Positions 10,565 to 22,975 of a stretch of 64,000 bases of DNA are shown piece by piece. Position numbers and translations under genes: made by a program. Positions within the stretch are counted from its first letter, which is position 1, and each line of letters starts with the position of its first letter. The DNA lies in contig NC_081830.1 of NCBI RefSeq assembly GCF_030867095.1, forward strand, positions 36,625,832 through 36,689,831, read 5' to 3'. The DNA is from Alligator mississippiensis (Eukaryota; Chordata; Crocodylia; Alligatoridae). The notes under the pieces were generated by a model that was not told the origin of the DNA, did no database searches, and saw only the letters and a list, made by a program, of their open reading frames with translations.

Positions 10565-11347
10565 TAGGTTGGGAACAGACATTACACATAAACAATTTAA
10601 GTGATCAGAAACTGGTTTAAATCTGTAACAGAACATAAGTTCAGTGCACATAAACCAGTTTCAAAATGGCAGAAACTGGTTTAAGATAAATCTGGTTGAA
10701 TATAGTATCAGACTTAACTCATTTGGATCAAACTGGTTTATGAAACTTCTGTCCCAGAGCCCTTCCTAGTTCAAGTTAAATCACAGTCCCCTGGCATCCC
10801 AGCATGCTTTGCAGCCCTGGGCTGGGCTGTGCTGTCTGCTCCAGGGAGCAGGGCTGGCCCCACCCCCCTGCTCCCTAGCTTGTCAAGGGTGGGGGGAGGG
10901 GGCAAACTTGGCTAGGGATGCAGCCCAGTCTGCAAGGGGGGAACTGCCCCCCCCTCACTCCCAAGGCAAACCCTGGCTGGGGGCTGGGGTCAGGGTGGGG
11001 TCTTAAACACCCCTTCCCCCACTCAAACTTACTGCTAGCTACAACTGTGGACTACAAATACCAGAGGCACCTGGAAGCAGGAAGAGGAAGTGATGAGCAA
11101 CCCTGCAGAGTCCTACTGCAATAGTTCTGGACTGCCCTCAGGGGCAGCAGGACAGGCAGTGAACACACAGCCAGAGAGCCCTGGTGTAGTACCCCCCCAG
11201 CTTCTGACCTTAGCCACTGCAGGCATGTGGCTGCATTCCCTGAATCAAAGGTAAATGTCTGTTCACTTCTGTTTCAGTTTAATCTGTGCATCTTAGACTA
11301 ACCTGCAAAGACTGAATCAATTCAGCCTTGGGCCTTTTGACTGTCTG
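10565..11347 (+). mobile_element. DNA-transposon-like element with GGGaACAGACATTACAC termini, copy 1
   Basis: The left end, taggttgggaacagacatta, and the inverted right end, gactgtctgtaccta, form diverged terminal inverted repeats. Subterminal blocks rich in aaccagttt/aaactggttt are shared with copies at 15816-16682 and 37447-37750. Another subterminal block, ttagactaacctgcaaagac followed by tgaatcaattcag, is shared in reverse orientation with the 37447 copy. The interior is GC-rich and non-coding. No convincing target duplication was found, so the superfamily is unassigned. Confidence 0.6.
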
Positions 11348-12224
11348 TACCTACTCTTGTGTCCTTATATCAACCCTGTAGAGGCAGAGCTGGAGGCACA
11401 AAGTACAAGACATAGGGTTGCATCCTGACACCAGCCCTGCATCCAGTCAGGTCTGAGAGTATCAGAGCTTTGTGCCCTGATCTCAGCATAAGGGTTCATG
11501 GGTAACTGCACCAGAATCCCAGGTCCTGACACTACCTCACAAGAAAAAGATATGCTTGTAAGGTACCCAAAGGCCTGCCACCAGCACTGCCATCAGCTCT
11601 AAAGAATGTAAGAGAGGTCAGGGAGAGATTTGTCCCCTGTCTGAGGGGAGGCCAAAAACAGCACAGAGAGAAGTAAGGCCTTTCCTTCGCACAGTCCTTT
11701 AATCCATGACCCACTGCACAAATTGTTTCAGAGGCAAATGGAAGAGTAATGTGACTTGTATTGCATACTCCACAGAGCAAAAGCCAACTAAAATCCCCCT
11801 CCCCCTACCATGCAAACAGCTGGCTGCTTGCTAAGCAAATACAACCACCATGCCCCCAGATTTCCTGCAACCTTGGACAACCTTTTTTAAACTAGGGAGA
11901 AGCTGACGAGAAGGAGAGCTGTTTAAGCAGCTGAGAGCAGTTTTTTCATCATCTTACGTAACTGTAGCATTTGGGGTTGCTTTTACCTGCAGGCATAAAA
12001 GATCCAAAAGTTTAACTAGGATTTTTGGACTGTGGGGGTGGAACTGAAAGTCTAATCCTGAGGGGAGATTCAAAGCCCTTGCTGCCAGGGTCTCCTCTGC
12101 TCTAAGCACTCCTGCAAAGGCAACCATTTTTCCTCTGGGCACTCTTGCCCAGGCTACACTTGCACGGGCAATGATGCCATGGGCCAGCCTCCTCTGCTGT
12201 GAAGGCTGGGGCTACTGAATTGTA
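11348..12224. other. Intergenic, no gene seen
   Basis: No coding exon or recognisable element end is visible. Confidence 0.4.
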
Positions 12225-13345
12225 TAAGTATGGGGCTGGAAGGATGCTCAAGAGGTCAGCAGTCCAGCCATCTTCATTGAGGCAGGATCAAGGCTACCCA
12301 AGCCCATCCCTGACAAATGTAAAGATCTCTCTTATGACGGCATCTACTACCTCCCTGGTAGACCCGTTCCAATGTTTCACTATGCTTTGAGATATTAAAG
12401 AACACTTTCTAACTAATCCACCATATTGTCCCAATACTAAGATGACCCTGTATATAAGTTAACTCAACATTTCCAGGGTCAGTTTTAGCAAAAACAACTT
12501 CTTCCCTGAATATAACTGGATAAGTACAGATTAAAAAAAAACCTTCTACTTTTCTTGCCCTTACAAAATCCCCCAGAAGAATCAAATAAGCAAGAGAAGG
12601 ACTCAAAGGGTTAAATGCTCCAAAAATGTGCACTAAAACTAAAAATGTACTAAAGTAAAAAATAAATGTACTAAAATAAAAAAAATGAAAAATGAAAAAA
12701 TCTAGCTTAGTATTTTTATCACATGAACAAAAATGCAAGTAAAAAAGCCAAGACCATGCAGGGCCTGACTGCAGGTCAACCACATGTATAAGTCAAGCAT
12801 AACTTTTTATTCCTCTTTTGGAGGAAAAGAGGAAGTAGCTTTATAATCAGAAGAAGAGACCAGATCTCCTTGACTGTAAATTAAGCCAATTACTTCCTGC
12901 CTTACTTCTCTGACAGAGAACAACTGATTACCAACCCAAACCTCTTTATAACAACCTTGTCCACCATAATTGATGACTGTTAGATTTCCCCCTCACTCCT
13001 TTCTCTTCAGACTAAGCAGACCCAATTCCTTCAATTATTCCTCACAGGTCATAACTTCTCCTGTTTATACCATTCTTGTAGTTCTCTGGACTCTTTCCAA
13101 TTTGTCTACAAATTTCCAGAAGGTGCAGTGCCCAAGGGTGGGCATGGTACTCTAGCTGAGGTTTCACCAACATGAAATGGAGCTGATAAGCTCCCCCTCA
13201 TGTCTTGCACATAGCACTCCTATTAATACACGAAAAAAGATTTGCCATTTTTGCAACTGCATCACAATTGCTTCATATTTATTTTGTAATCGCCATAAAC
13301 CCCCAGACTTTTTTATGCCATACAGCTGCTTCACCTGCTATTCTA
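12225..13345 (-). mobile_element. Old CR1 LINE fragment, interrupted
   Basis: On the minus strand 12225-12430 matches the CR1 3' region (ggggctggaaggatg, then ctccctggtagacccgttcc). About 12920-13345 matches the upstream C-terminal RT region (ctctggactctttccaattt, gtgcccaagggtgggcatgg, agctgaggtttcaccaacat). The two pieces are separated by about 450 bp of inserted DNA. Frames are heavily broken, so the copy is old. Confidence 0.65.
12435..12830. repeat. Insertion inside the old CR1, probable DNA-transposon relic
   Basis: The left part has gatgaccctgtatataagt and the right part has ccacatgtataagtcaagc, which are weakly inverted motifs of the type seen in elements with gcgtataag-like ends. The middle is A-rich. 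Its position between two collinear halves of one CR1 supports an insertion; the family is uncertain. Confidence 0.4.
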
Positions 13346-13389
13346 GCATGAGTGGTGTTGTAAGCATGATGATCTAGAAAAATATGCAG

Positions 13390-13455
13390 AGACAAGGATT
13401 TCTAAGGTGATATCTTTTATTAGACCAAAAAAAAGATATCACCCTAAGAAATTAT
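13390..13455. repeat. Short foldback of the tgatatcttttattagacc family
   Basis: tttctaaggtgatatctttt at about 13399 is mirrored by aaaagatatcaccctaagaa at about 13431, with only attagaccaaaa in the loop. The arms match the head of the retroposon family at 32543 and the pair at 31818-31888. Confidence 0.65.
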
Positions 13456-14061
13456 TGCTTCTCACTTCTTATTCCTCATTTTGTATTTGTGCATTTAATT
13501 TTTTCTTCCTAAGATTAGCACCTTGCCATGAGGCAACTGGAAAGAAAACAGCACAAAAGTCTCCTGGATCTGTGCAGAGAAAGATGGACCTAACAACCTG
13601 GATTTCATCCAAAGGTACATGCCATGGCCCCTGGTGACCCCCTAACTCCTATGGTATGACATTCCCAGATTTTTCCAACCTCTTTGTTTTTCATAAAGCC
13701 ATGGTTGCAGTACAAGATCAGAGACCAAGCCAGGAAACACTTCCCATGGGCTGCAGGCACTGAATAAATAGACCTGACAGTACAGAGAAGGAAATGCCAC
13801 CAGGATCCCCACAAAAAGGGAAGAACAATCCTACAGGGAGAAACAGGCAAACAGAGAGCATGCACACGTGTGCAGGAAAGGAAACATCCTTGCTACCAAG
13901 ACAGTCAAAGACAGAAAAAGGCATGAAACCAACCATAGAGGAGGCAAGGAAGAAAACTAGAAAGCTTGAGCAGGTAATATAAGTAGAAGAAAGACACCAA
14001 TGTATTCCTGGGCCCACTGAACTCAGTAGGAGTTTTGCCAAGTGTGGGGAGAGAGCAGCCT
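13456..14061. other. Intergenic, no gene seen
   Basis: No exon or confident repeat. The open frames near 13605-14041 lack recognisable domains. Confidence 0.4.
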
Positions 14062-14208
14062 CCCACCCCTGGACATTTTCAAGAGCAAGTTGGACAGACA
14101 GTTGGCTAGGATGATTTAGTCAGGATGATCCTGCCTTGAACATGGAGCTGGACTAGATGACCAGGTCCTTTGTGAAGTCCTTTCTAGTGCTACCTTTGTA
14201 TCATCACA
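14062..14208 (+). mobile_element. CR1 LINE 3'-end fragment
   Basis: The sequence gacattttcaagagcaagt, then ttggacagacagttggctag and gagctggactagatgacc, is the last codons and 3'UTR of CR1 in plus orientation. It is severely 5'-truncated and diverged. Confidence 0.8.
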
Positions 14209-15815
14209 CAGGTGTATAGAAAAAGGGAGCTGCTAGTCTCTGAGAAAATATTAGTGATTCTCTCCAGAAAGCTGGGTCATCTCCCCAATGGATTTAGTAA
14301 GTTTTCACAGGGCCTTTTGCATCCCCTGTTTCCCTGCAGGCTGAGTTCTACCAGGAGCTAACTTGAGGGGAAAATTTAACAGTCTCATTAATTTGCTTTT
14401 TCCCCTGGGGTGTTGCTGCAAGTTAGACTCCCTGACCTCTCTTCTTGACTATCCTGCATCATCAGCTGCACCCAGGTCTGGAATACTGGGCTATGTGGCT
14501 TCAGAGCAAAGCTGAGCTTCCTTTCCAACCCCTGACTGAGCTAAAACTATGACCCAGCAAGTCCAAGCTGTCTGAAGTGGAGCATTCCAGTTAGCTCCAT
14601 CCTGTCCTCCATCCATTCAGAGCGCCAACGAGAGCTGCCTGCATCCCCTGTCTTTTCATCCCTGTATTCCAACCCATTTTACCTGCTTAAGAATGACCCT
14701 GGGACCTTTGCTGACAGGTCAGCTTCAGATTAGCTGTTCCTGTCATCCCATATGTACCTTGGACCTTAATCCTGTTTCCCTATGAACTGCTGACCTGGTG
14801 TCTATGATAAGTTGCACCTTCAACCTTGGCCCTGTGTGCAGCGCTGCTTGCTCAGTCCTTGATCAAACACAATGACTGGAATATGCTCCACATAGTGTGC
14901 AGCTCTCTGCAAAAAGCACCGATGACCCTACTTGTGAAGTGACCGGTTGGTTTAGCATAATTACAATGCAGCATTGTATGCATGTGAACCTTGGTTTAGT
15001 GCCCAGAAACATTCCCGTGCAGCCATTGTCCATTGTTTCATTACAGAAGGCCGGTGCAGAGGGGCTCTTTATAATGTTCTCCTTGCCTCTGTTCCTTCCA
15101 GAACTGAGCTACATGTTGGCATTTCTTCTCTGCAGAATCATCATAAGTGAAAAGGTCAATATGCAGCTCAGGCCGATCAATGCAATCTCATAGGGTAGGT
15201 AAATATGTCAACTGATAAAACCCATGTCATTTTGGAGGGAACTAAGAGTCACTCAGCTGGTGCTCTGACACTGGATCACTTTTAAGTCAACCTTGCATTG
15301 GTGTTCACTGGGGAAAAATGAGTCTGGCTTGTGCTCAAAATAGATACAGGCTGGCCATAGCAGAATGCAGGTTAGCAGGACACTGAGCTCAGAAGCCCCA
15401 GGAAGCCTGTGCCCAATCCGAGAACCACACTCAGATGACACAAGTCATATTTAGCCCTTCATCCTAAAATCAGGTCTGATGCTTGGCCTAATCTTGGAGT
15501 TGGATGACTGCCTGGGACCTTCCAATAAATGCCTGCACAAACAACCCTTGACCAGCTGCTTTGATCCTTTCATCCTATTTGGTTTTTAGGTAGTTACTGC
15601 TTGATTTGCATTTGACTTGGTAACTTGAAGGTCCCAGCCCTGCAGACCTGACTGAAAAGGAGACTTTAAAGTGTAGCTCACATTCAGTCCATACAAATAG
15701 GAGTTGTACTCATGGCTCACCAGTATGTCACAGCTGAACTTTCCTGCAGTCAAGAGACCCACAGACTTTGATCTGAGCTCTTCTTTTATAGATTTCACCA
15801 GGAAAATCTGTTCCC
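14209..15815. other. Intergenic, no gene seen
   Basis: Unique-looking DNA. No coding exon is recognised. A short hydrophobic frame near 15060-15150 has no family resemblance. Confidence 0.4.
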
Positions 15816-16682
15816 GAGGGCTAGGGACAGAAGTTACACATAAACCAGTTTTAGTGATCAGAAACCGGTTTAAACCTGTAACAGAACAGAAGTTCAGTGC
15901 AGTTTCAAAATGGCCAAAACCGGTTCGAGATAAACCTGGTTGAATGTAGTATCAGACTTAACTGATTGAGGTCAAACCAGTTTATGGAACTTGGTGTCCC
16001 AAACCCTACCTAGTATAAGTTAAATCAGGGTTCCCCCAGCATCCTAGCATGCTCTGCATCCCTAGGCTGGGCTGGGCTTGGCTGTGCAGTCTGTTCCAGA
16101 CATGCAGGGTTGGCTCCGTCCTTCTTCTCCCTAACAGAAGCACTATCACTGCTCCTGCCAGCTGAGAAGGGGGTGGGGGAGCAAAACCCTGCTCTGGAGT
16201 GCAGCTGAGTCTGCCTGGCAGGGGGGCAGCAGCCCTTTCCTGGTGTCCCCCCCACCCCCACCCCCTGCTCCCCCTCACTGCTCCAGCAGCAGGAGCATGG
16301 CCAGACCCCAGTAGCCTGAGGGGAAGGGTGGATTTAATCCCCCCATTGCAGGCAGGGGGCAGCATGGGCACCAATAGGCTCTGCTCATGCACCTGGGACC
16401 ACAGAGGCCAGACACCAGTAGGTTAAGGGGAAGGTGGGAATTTAATCCCCCCCATTGCAGGTGGCAGTGGTGTGGATGCCAGCATGCTCTGTCCCATGCT
16501 AAAGATCACCTCAGGCAGAGCCCACGCTGCAGCACGTGGGCCGAGTCCCCCAGAGGAGTGGCGAGCAGCGCCTGATACCTGGCTGCAGGAAAGGGGGGGG
16601 GGGGGGGGATGTGACTTGGCTTGCAAGGCACAAAAGTATTTTCCTCAAAAAACAGGGAGAGTCCAAACATTGTTCCCATCCC
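15816..16682 (+). mobile_element. DNA-transposon-like element with GGGACAGA termini, copy 2, with 107-bp tandem duplication
   Basis: The left end gggctagggacagaagttac and the aaccagttt/aaaccggttt blocks match copy 1 at 10565, as does the interior (catcctagcatgctctgcat, ggctgggctgggcttggctg). The likely right end is attgttcccatccc at 16669-16682, a diverged inverted terminus. Inside, a 107-bp unit is duplicated: ccagaccccagtagcctgag at 16301 and ccagacaccagtaggttaag at 16408. The interior is GC-rich and has a 16-18 bp G run near 16592. The right boundary is inferred. Confidence 0.55.
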
Positions 16683-18552
16683 AAATCAAGACAGACAGCT
16701 GAAATCTCAAAATGTTTATATACCTAGGATCTGAAAAACCATGCTAACTTAGGTGAAGGTAAACAGTCTCATTCAATGTGGGTTTTTTTGTTTTTTAAGA
16801 AGAAGTCTGAAGAAAATTAGAACATTTCATTTTTGAAGAGTCAAAATGAAACATTTAGACCAGTGGTTTTCAACCTTACACACAAGATGCCCCACTTGTT
16901 AGACTCAAAATCAGCTCACCCTTTCAGAAATGTTGGTGATAAGGATTTTTCTTTTTTTCCAACCTTGGTAGCCTTTGGCAGAGGTGCAAGGAGAAATCCC
17001 AGACAGATGGCGGAGTTTTCCACAGCACTAGAACAGAGAAGTTTTTGAGTGCTCGTTATCATCTACTGTGTCTACCTGACTTTCCATAGCTTTGTAGTGT
17101 GTTGGAGTAGTCCTGAGGGTCCCTGGAATATTCAAGAGACAGGATTTATTGGTAATCTCTTATTGGACCAATTTTATAGTGAGGCGGGATGCAAGAGAAA
17201 CCCAATCACTTTCATTTATCTAAAGGGGTTAAACAAAAGTAATTGTTCTCACTGGTCTTTAGCTTGGACTATTATCTGCTATTTCCCCCCAGCCTACTGA
17301 AGGGAAGTTTGTGCCTGAGAGTTTGTCTGCCATCTCCTCCAGCTCTAAAGTTGGTCGAAGAAAAGAAATAACCAAACAAATCTTGTCTCCTTGCGTGGTA
17401 GACAGCAGGCCTCCAGTTTCTGTGCTGCTTTGGTGACCTCTACAGGGAGGAGTGGTGAGAAGTCTAGGGGCTATTGTCCAATGTCAGGAAGGTCTGGTCT
17501 GTCTACTTAACAACGGGAACTGCACTTAGGGTGACTAAATAAGCAGGACAGCAAACTCCTCTGATTTTTAACTCCACATGGCACAGAGCAGATGTTATCA
17601 TTATGCCTAGGAGCCTCTGAGATCTTGCTCCTGGGATGAATGGTTGTTGTGAATGACATCTCCCTGTGCTTCTTTCTGTATGATAGTATCCCAGATACCA
17701 GCCATCCCTGCTAAAGCATATTGATCACTGTTGGGAAACTGTGCCAAATAAGAACTAATGTAGTACTTATTTTAATTATTTATGTAGTCATATAATAAAA
17801 GTACTCCTGGCCAGTTCTGAGGCCCTCTTTTCCCCTTTATATTTCTACTACCTTTCACAGTCAGTCCCCCTCCCTGGGGCTTTCATGGTTCTGGGTTTGT
17901 GGTCTGGTTCATCTCTGCCTCCAATTTCTTCTTCACTGTTTCTCCCTGAGAAAACCCCTCTTTTTGTGGGTCTCAGTGCTCTACCCTTTGTCTCTTCATT
18001 TTTCCCTTCTCTGAGCAAGCACCACAGGAAGGGTGCTGCCTCTACCTTGTTTTCCTCGCACCCAGCACACCAACTGCCCTCCATACTAACCCAGAAATAT
18101 TACTTAACAACCTGCTCTATTAGAGCAGTTGGGACCCACTCGCACACAGCTAGGGCCAATGGATGGCAAAGCAAACTCAAGCTCACCCCATCCCAATGCA
18201 CAAGGAGAGCAGAGTGAAGCTATCTAGCAACACTGCAATCCTTGGACACACCTTCAAAGGCTTTTTGGTTGTAAGGACTCCAGTAGTCTGATTTGATCAT
18301 GGCTACAAGCATTATTCATGCAAACAGAAGCCATTCTTCACCAATTCTACAACCAAAGATTATGGAGCTAGCCAGCAGTAAAGAAGAAGCTCTTTTCCTT
18401 TTAATCCTGAGCTGCTAAAACCCGGGGGCTCATAGTTTAAATGCATTTCAAACAAGACTGATATGCAAGACTGATTTTTGCCAGAAACAGGAGACGGAGG
18501 TGACTTTCTGTCAGGAATCCTGATCCAGTACTTTAACTAGAAATTGCATATA
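16683..18552. other. Intergenic, no gene seen
   Basis: cagtggttttcaacc at about 16861 looks like a hAT-type terminus without a clear partner. tttattggtaatctcttatt followed by ggaccaa near 17148-17175 is a lone head of the cttttattagaccaac family. No coding exon is recognised. Confidence 0.4.
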
Positions 18553-19026
18553 CAAGGGGTGCTCAACCCTTGGCCTGTGAGCCAGATCCCTCAAATGGAG
18601 CCACATAATCTGGTCCATGGAGTTTCCCCCCAGATCCAAAAATTTGGCAGCAGGGGGGTGGCAGCATTAATTGCCACTCTCCCACTGCCAAAACGTATAT
18701 GCCTGTGCAGAGCACTACAGACCAGAGAGTGTGGCTCTGCCTACTAAATTAGGTGTATAGGGCAATACAGGACTGATCCAGGTGTGCAAAGGCAAGCCAG
18801 GGGCAGTGTGGAACACAACTGGGTTGCACAAGGCCAGCTGGGGACCATATCCAGGTGCACAGGACTGGGCAGGAGTGGCATAGGCCCAATCCAGGCACAC
18901 AGGGCCAAGCAGAGACAGCACAGGGCCTAATCCCTGAACACAGGATCAGGCAGAAGCAGCACAGGGCCCAATCTGGCCCTACGGGAGTCATTCACCCCAC
19001 AGGGCCAACAGATTGAGCACCACTTG
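18553..19026 (+). mobile_element. Short hAT-like element with internal ~42-bp degenerate tandem repeat
   Basis: The left end caaggggtgctcaac and the right end gattgagcaccacttg are near-perfect inverted termini. Between about 18770 and 18975 a unit built on acagggccaagcagagacag and cacagggcctaatcc recurs with decay at roughly 40-45 bp. No clear 8-bp target duplication survives, so the hAT label rests on the termini only. Confidence 0.6.
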
Positions 19027-19774
19027 CTTATCACATTGGCCTCTGCTGCTTTACACCTATCGTGTTCCACTTTGGACTGACATTATTTCTCCAACATGTG
19101 CTCTCCTTTTTGCACTGCCCTTTACCTGGAGAGGACTCCCACAAGATGACTCTTCCTACTTTCACCACATACCCCATCACTTTCTGCAGGTGGCTTCTCT
19201 GCCGTACCACAGAGACCTCCATGGCACCTCTGTCACTTACACACTTTTCTGGCATATTTTTTTCCTGTCTTGTTTCAAGAAGCAGAAAGTAAGCAGCTTG
19301 CAATTACATTCCTGGAAAGCCATTGTCCTGGGTAAACTGTAGGGGTGTGGTAACTGGGAATGATGCCTAGGGGAAAAACAATCAAAAACAACATTTCTCC
19401 TATTTCATTCAGCACTACCCTTGTTAACCCTCATTTCAGTATAGTATAAATTCATGTTTTTTCTAGATTCCATAGCACCTTATGCTGAGATTAAGAATCT
19501 GATCTGAAGTCCACTGAAGTGAAAGGGACTCTTCTCATCAAATTCACTGACCTCTGGATCAGGTTCTAACGGCTGCATGGACTTTTTAAGGCTCCAGCTA
19601 GTTGCAGAAGAGCATGACAGACAGCAAAGGGGCTGACACTGGAGCAATAAACTCATGTGGCAGCAAAAAAAGTCCCGGGGCAAACTGTACAAAGACCTTT
19701 GACCAGGCTGCTAAGAGCTGGTATGTGGCAAGTCTGTCAGCAAGCCCCTTTGGCTTCTTCCAATGCCCATTACT
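19027..19774. other. Intergenic, no gene seen
   Basis: No exon or transposon end is recognised. Confidence 0.4.
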
Positions 19775-20211
19775 GACCAAAATGATTGGAGACCACAGAA
19801 ACATAACTTATGATGAAAGGCTGAAAGAACTAGGATTATTTAGTCTGAAGAAAAGAAAACTGGGTGGGGAGTGGGGCAGATTTGATTGCAGTCTTCCAAT
19901 ACCTGAAGGGCAATTGTAAAGAGGATGAACTATTTTCTGTGGCCATAGAGGACAGGAGTAGGAGCAATGGCCTCAAGCTGCAGCATAGGATATTTAGGTT
20001 GGAGATTAGAAGGAATTTTCTGACTGTAAAGGTGGTCAAGCACTGGAACAGGCTACCTAGAGAAGTTGCAGAATTTCCATCCCTGGAAATTTTCAAGAAC
20101 AGATTAGACAGACATTTGGCTGGGTTGGTTTAGTCAGAGATGATCCTGCCTTGATTAAATGACTTCATCAGGTCCCTTCCAGCCTACTATTTCCTATGAT
20201 CTTATGAATAT
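19775..20211 (+). mobile_element. CR1 LINE fragment, ORF2 C-terminus and 3' end
   Basis: In plus orientation the translation shows NITYDERLKELGLFSLKKRK, then a frame change, then SNGLKLQHRIFRLEIRRNF, VKHWNRLPREVAEFPSLEIF and KNRLDRHLAGLV, the typical CR1 ORF2 C-terminus. The 3'UTR follows (gtcccttccagcctactatt). It ends near tatgatcttatga. The frame is shifted once within the segment. Confidence 0.9.
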
Positions 20212-20622
20212 GGGTGTCTAGAGATGGAGGAAAGTCCTTGGCTTTTTAGCTAGAACTCACTTGGGGAAGTTTTTCCTGCTTTGTTAACCCAGATATTTCT
20301 GGCCAGCTTCTTCTGGGAGTTCAATGTGATGTTTAATGAAAGTGAAATCACAGGTCCGAACACAAAAACCTGGTTGTACTTTCAACGGGAGGAGAGGCTG
20401 ACTGTGTCAAATGTGGGCATGTAAAAAGTTATTACCCCGACAGGTGGTGCTATTGTACAACAGAAGGGGCAGCCTAGAGCCTGCCCATCATAAAAGCAGT
20501 ATGTGAAGTACAATCACTTCATATTCCAGAGTCACAAGGAGCCAATTTGCCTATCTGCAGTGAGCATCCAGAGGAAATGAAGGGTCCAGATAATGAAGAT
20601 GAGAACCTTGCCCACAACACCC
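20212..20622. other. Intergenic, no gene seen
   Basis: No coding exon or repeat boundary is recognised. Confidence 0.4.
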
Positions 20623-20677
20623 AGTGAAGTGAAGTGAAGTGAAGTGAAGTGAAGTGAAGTGAAGTGAAGTGAAGTGA
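20623..20677. repeat. (AGTGA)n pentanucleotide microsatellite
   Basis: Eleven uninterrupted units of agtga (equivalently gtgaa) span 55 bp. Confidence 0.97.
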
Positions 20678-21045
20678 TTGGAGTCAACTCCAAAAGGTGA
20701 TGGGGACTGGCTATGGTTCTAAGGACAGGTGTTTTAGATGGATCAGGGGCAGCTCTTAAGTTTACAGGACTGTGTAAAAAAAAAAACATAAGGTGGTCAG
20801 GAGGGATCTCATGCAGATCTCGGCAACTACACAGCACCCTTGAAAAAAAAAAAAGGTGGGGGGGGGGGGAGAAGGAGTTGATGCCTTCTAGAGCCTGAGT
20901 GTTATGAAAAAGGTGCTTTAGGTGCTGGCCCAAAAATCAAGATGCTAGTAAGGTCTCTGCACTTTGAAGAACAAGCTTATATTGAGTGAAGGGACAACAG
21001 ACTGGGATGGTTTGTGACCAGGCAGAAGGCAGAGGAGGAAGGCTT
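20678..21045. other. Intergenic, low-complexity patches
   Basis: A-runs near 20777 and 20843 and a G-run near 20859. No gene is seen. Confidence 0.4.
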
Positions 21046-21215
21046 GTTTCCTGATTAAGACACTGGATTGGGCCATGGGAGCTGTGGGTTCAATCACCAG
21101 CTCTACCACTAACTCCGCGCATTACCTTGGGCACATCACCTAATGTGTTGGTGCCCTGGTTTCCCATTCATTTAATAAGGAATGACACCACCTTGTCTCC
21201 CAGGATGAAGCTGCT
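21046..21215 (+). mobile_element. MIR/CORE-SINE relic
   Basis: The stretch attaagacactggattgggcc, gctgtgggttcaatcaccag, ctctaccactaac, ttaccttgggcacatcacct and ccctggtttccc follows the MIR consensus (tRNA-derived head into the CORE region) in order. It is an old, decayed SINE. Confidence 0.8.
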
Positions 21216-22908
21216 TCTGCAATGCTCCAGCCCTCTCTGATGAGAGCTGTAGGATCAGACAGTCCCAGCTGAATGCTGGAGGCGTACTTTGCAGTATGGA
21301 GCCTCCGTGGAGCTCTGTGTAACCACGTGCCTCATGCTGTGGAAGAAAGAGGGGAAACAAGGCTAGAGCGCATTAATGCAAGTGGCACTTGCAGCAGGAG
21401 GTTTAGGTGGGTAATATAAGGTCAAGGGTGAGAGAGAGTGCTCCCCTTATTGAGATAACAAGGTTCCCTACAACCCCCCTCCTCCAGGCTGGACTTCTGA
21501 GCAATCCCTTCTTGTTTCAGTCTACTCTAACTGGTAGGGAATGTTGTCACTGGGAACTCTGCTAGAACTGTTGCTGAGTGATATGAACCATTTAGTTACA
21601 CAAACTCAACTAGATAATCTAGTCCTTCCACCCATTCAGAGACTGTTTGGTTTCCAGGCAAGGGAACCCATAACAATATAGAACAGAGATTTTCAGTAAC
21701 CAGAGCCCTTAAATAATCTGTTATCAAATGTATATAAACAAATCAGGGAAGGCCTCCTGGGTTTCATAGTGTTCATTGTTGGGATGAAAGCAAGACAGCC
21801 ATCAGGTTCTCACTGTCCCTGGACCAGATACCCTGCTTTGTCCAGCATCTTGCTCTTCTCCAGCAAAGGGCACCTGTGCTCCTGCATCCCCCACTAGGAA
21901 AACAATGAGAGAACAACCTGCCTGTGCTAGATACTGGTCAGGATGTCCCATGCACCACTGGAAGACACTAAGATACAATGGTAGTAAAGGCAGTAGAAGA
22001 ATCTCCTAAGATAGAACAGCCCCCACCTCCCTGCTCTTGGGAGTTACGTATCACTTCTGCTTCCAGGGGGAAACTGAAATTTGTCACAGAATGAGACCTG
22101 ATGCTCTACCCTTGCTTTTCCACTGATCCCATTGGGAGGATCTCAGAAGGGACATGTCTTCAGAAGGTCTTCTGCCTGGCCGGGGTCTGAAGCCATGATG
22201 CGGGAGTGGACTTAAGCTGCTATGGCTCCTCAGACCTGTTAGAGGCCAAAGGAAGCTGGAGATATGGCCAACACATATTCTGTATCCCAATTAATTCTCC
22301 ATAAAGGACCTTGCAGAACTGTATAAAAAAAAAAAGACAGCAACTCAATAGAGAGGACAGTGACCAGGTCAGTGCAGAAGACACCATTTCCAGCAGGACA
22401 TTGGAAAACTCCAGGTCTGTGCCACGGCTTTGTGAGAAACATCTTTAACCTCTGGAAAAATAAGCAGAACAGCTTAGCATAAATTGTGGACACAACCTGT
22501 CTGGTGTTTAAAAAGCCTTTGATAAGGTACCATAAGATTAAAGAACAAATAAGCATGCAGCAGCCAGCACAGGCTACAAGTCTGTTAAGCCAAAGCAGCA
22601 ATACTTCCCAACAGCAGCGCCTATAACAGAGCAGGTCTTTGTGCTTCAATATATGCAAAGCCCTACCCAACCCCAGCTCCACCATTCACCCACCTGCCAG
22701 GCACTGACAGAATGGGGAGGAGACAGACCCCCATATTTTAAGCAATATTGGTCATTCCAGGTATAGGGGAGGCATCAGAGGGGCATCAGCTGTGGCCCTA
22801 CTAGTAGATAAAATCTTCTCCTTCAAGGCTGAAGTCTCAGAGTAGAACAATACTGACCGTTTGGTTGTAGCTCACTATTGTCACAGCAAGGCACAATACA
22901 GCGGCATA
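21216..22908. other. Intergenic; possible small LINE remnant near 22480-22540
   Basis: CLVFKKPFDKVP near 22497-22531 resembles RT motif A of a CR1-related LINE in plus orientation. It is too short for a firm call. Otherwise no exon or element end is recognised. Confidence 0.35.
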
Positions 22909-22975
22909 AGATCATAGGAAAGTAGGTCTGGAAGGGACCTCACAAGGTCGCCTAGTCCAGCCACCTGCTCAACAC
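22909..22975 (-). mobile_element. CR1 LINE 3'-terminal fragment
   Basis: atcataggaaagtaggtctg, then gaagggacctcacaaggtc and gcctagtccagccacctgct, is the CR1 3'UTR in minus orientation. It is severely truncated. Confidence 0.8.

Noticed and set aside
20623-20677. Regular short repeat as a CRISPR-like array
   Set aside because: It is a plain pentanucleotide microsatellite with no spacers.
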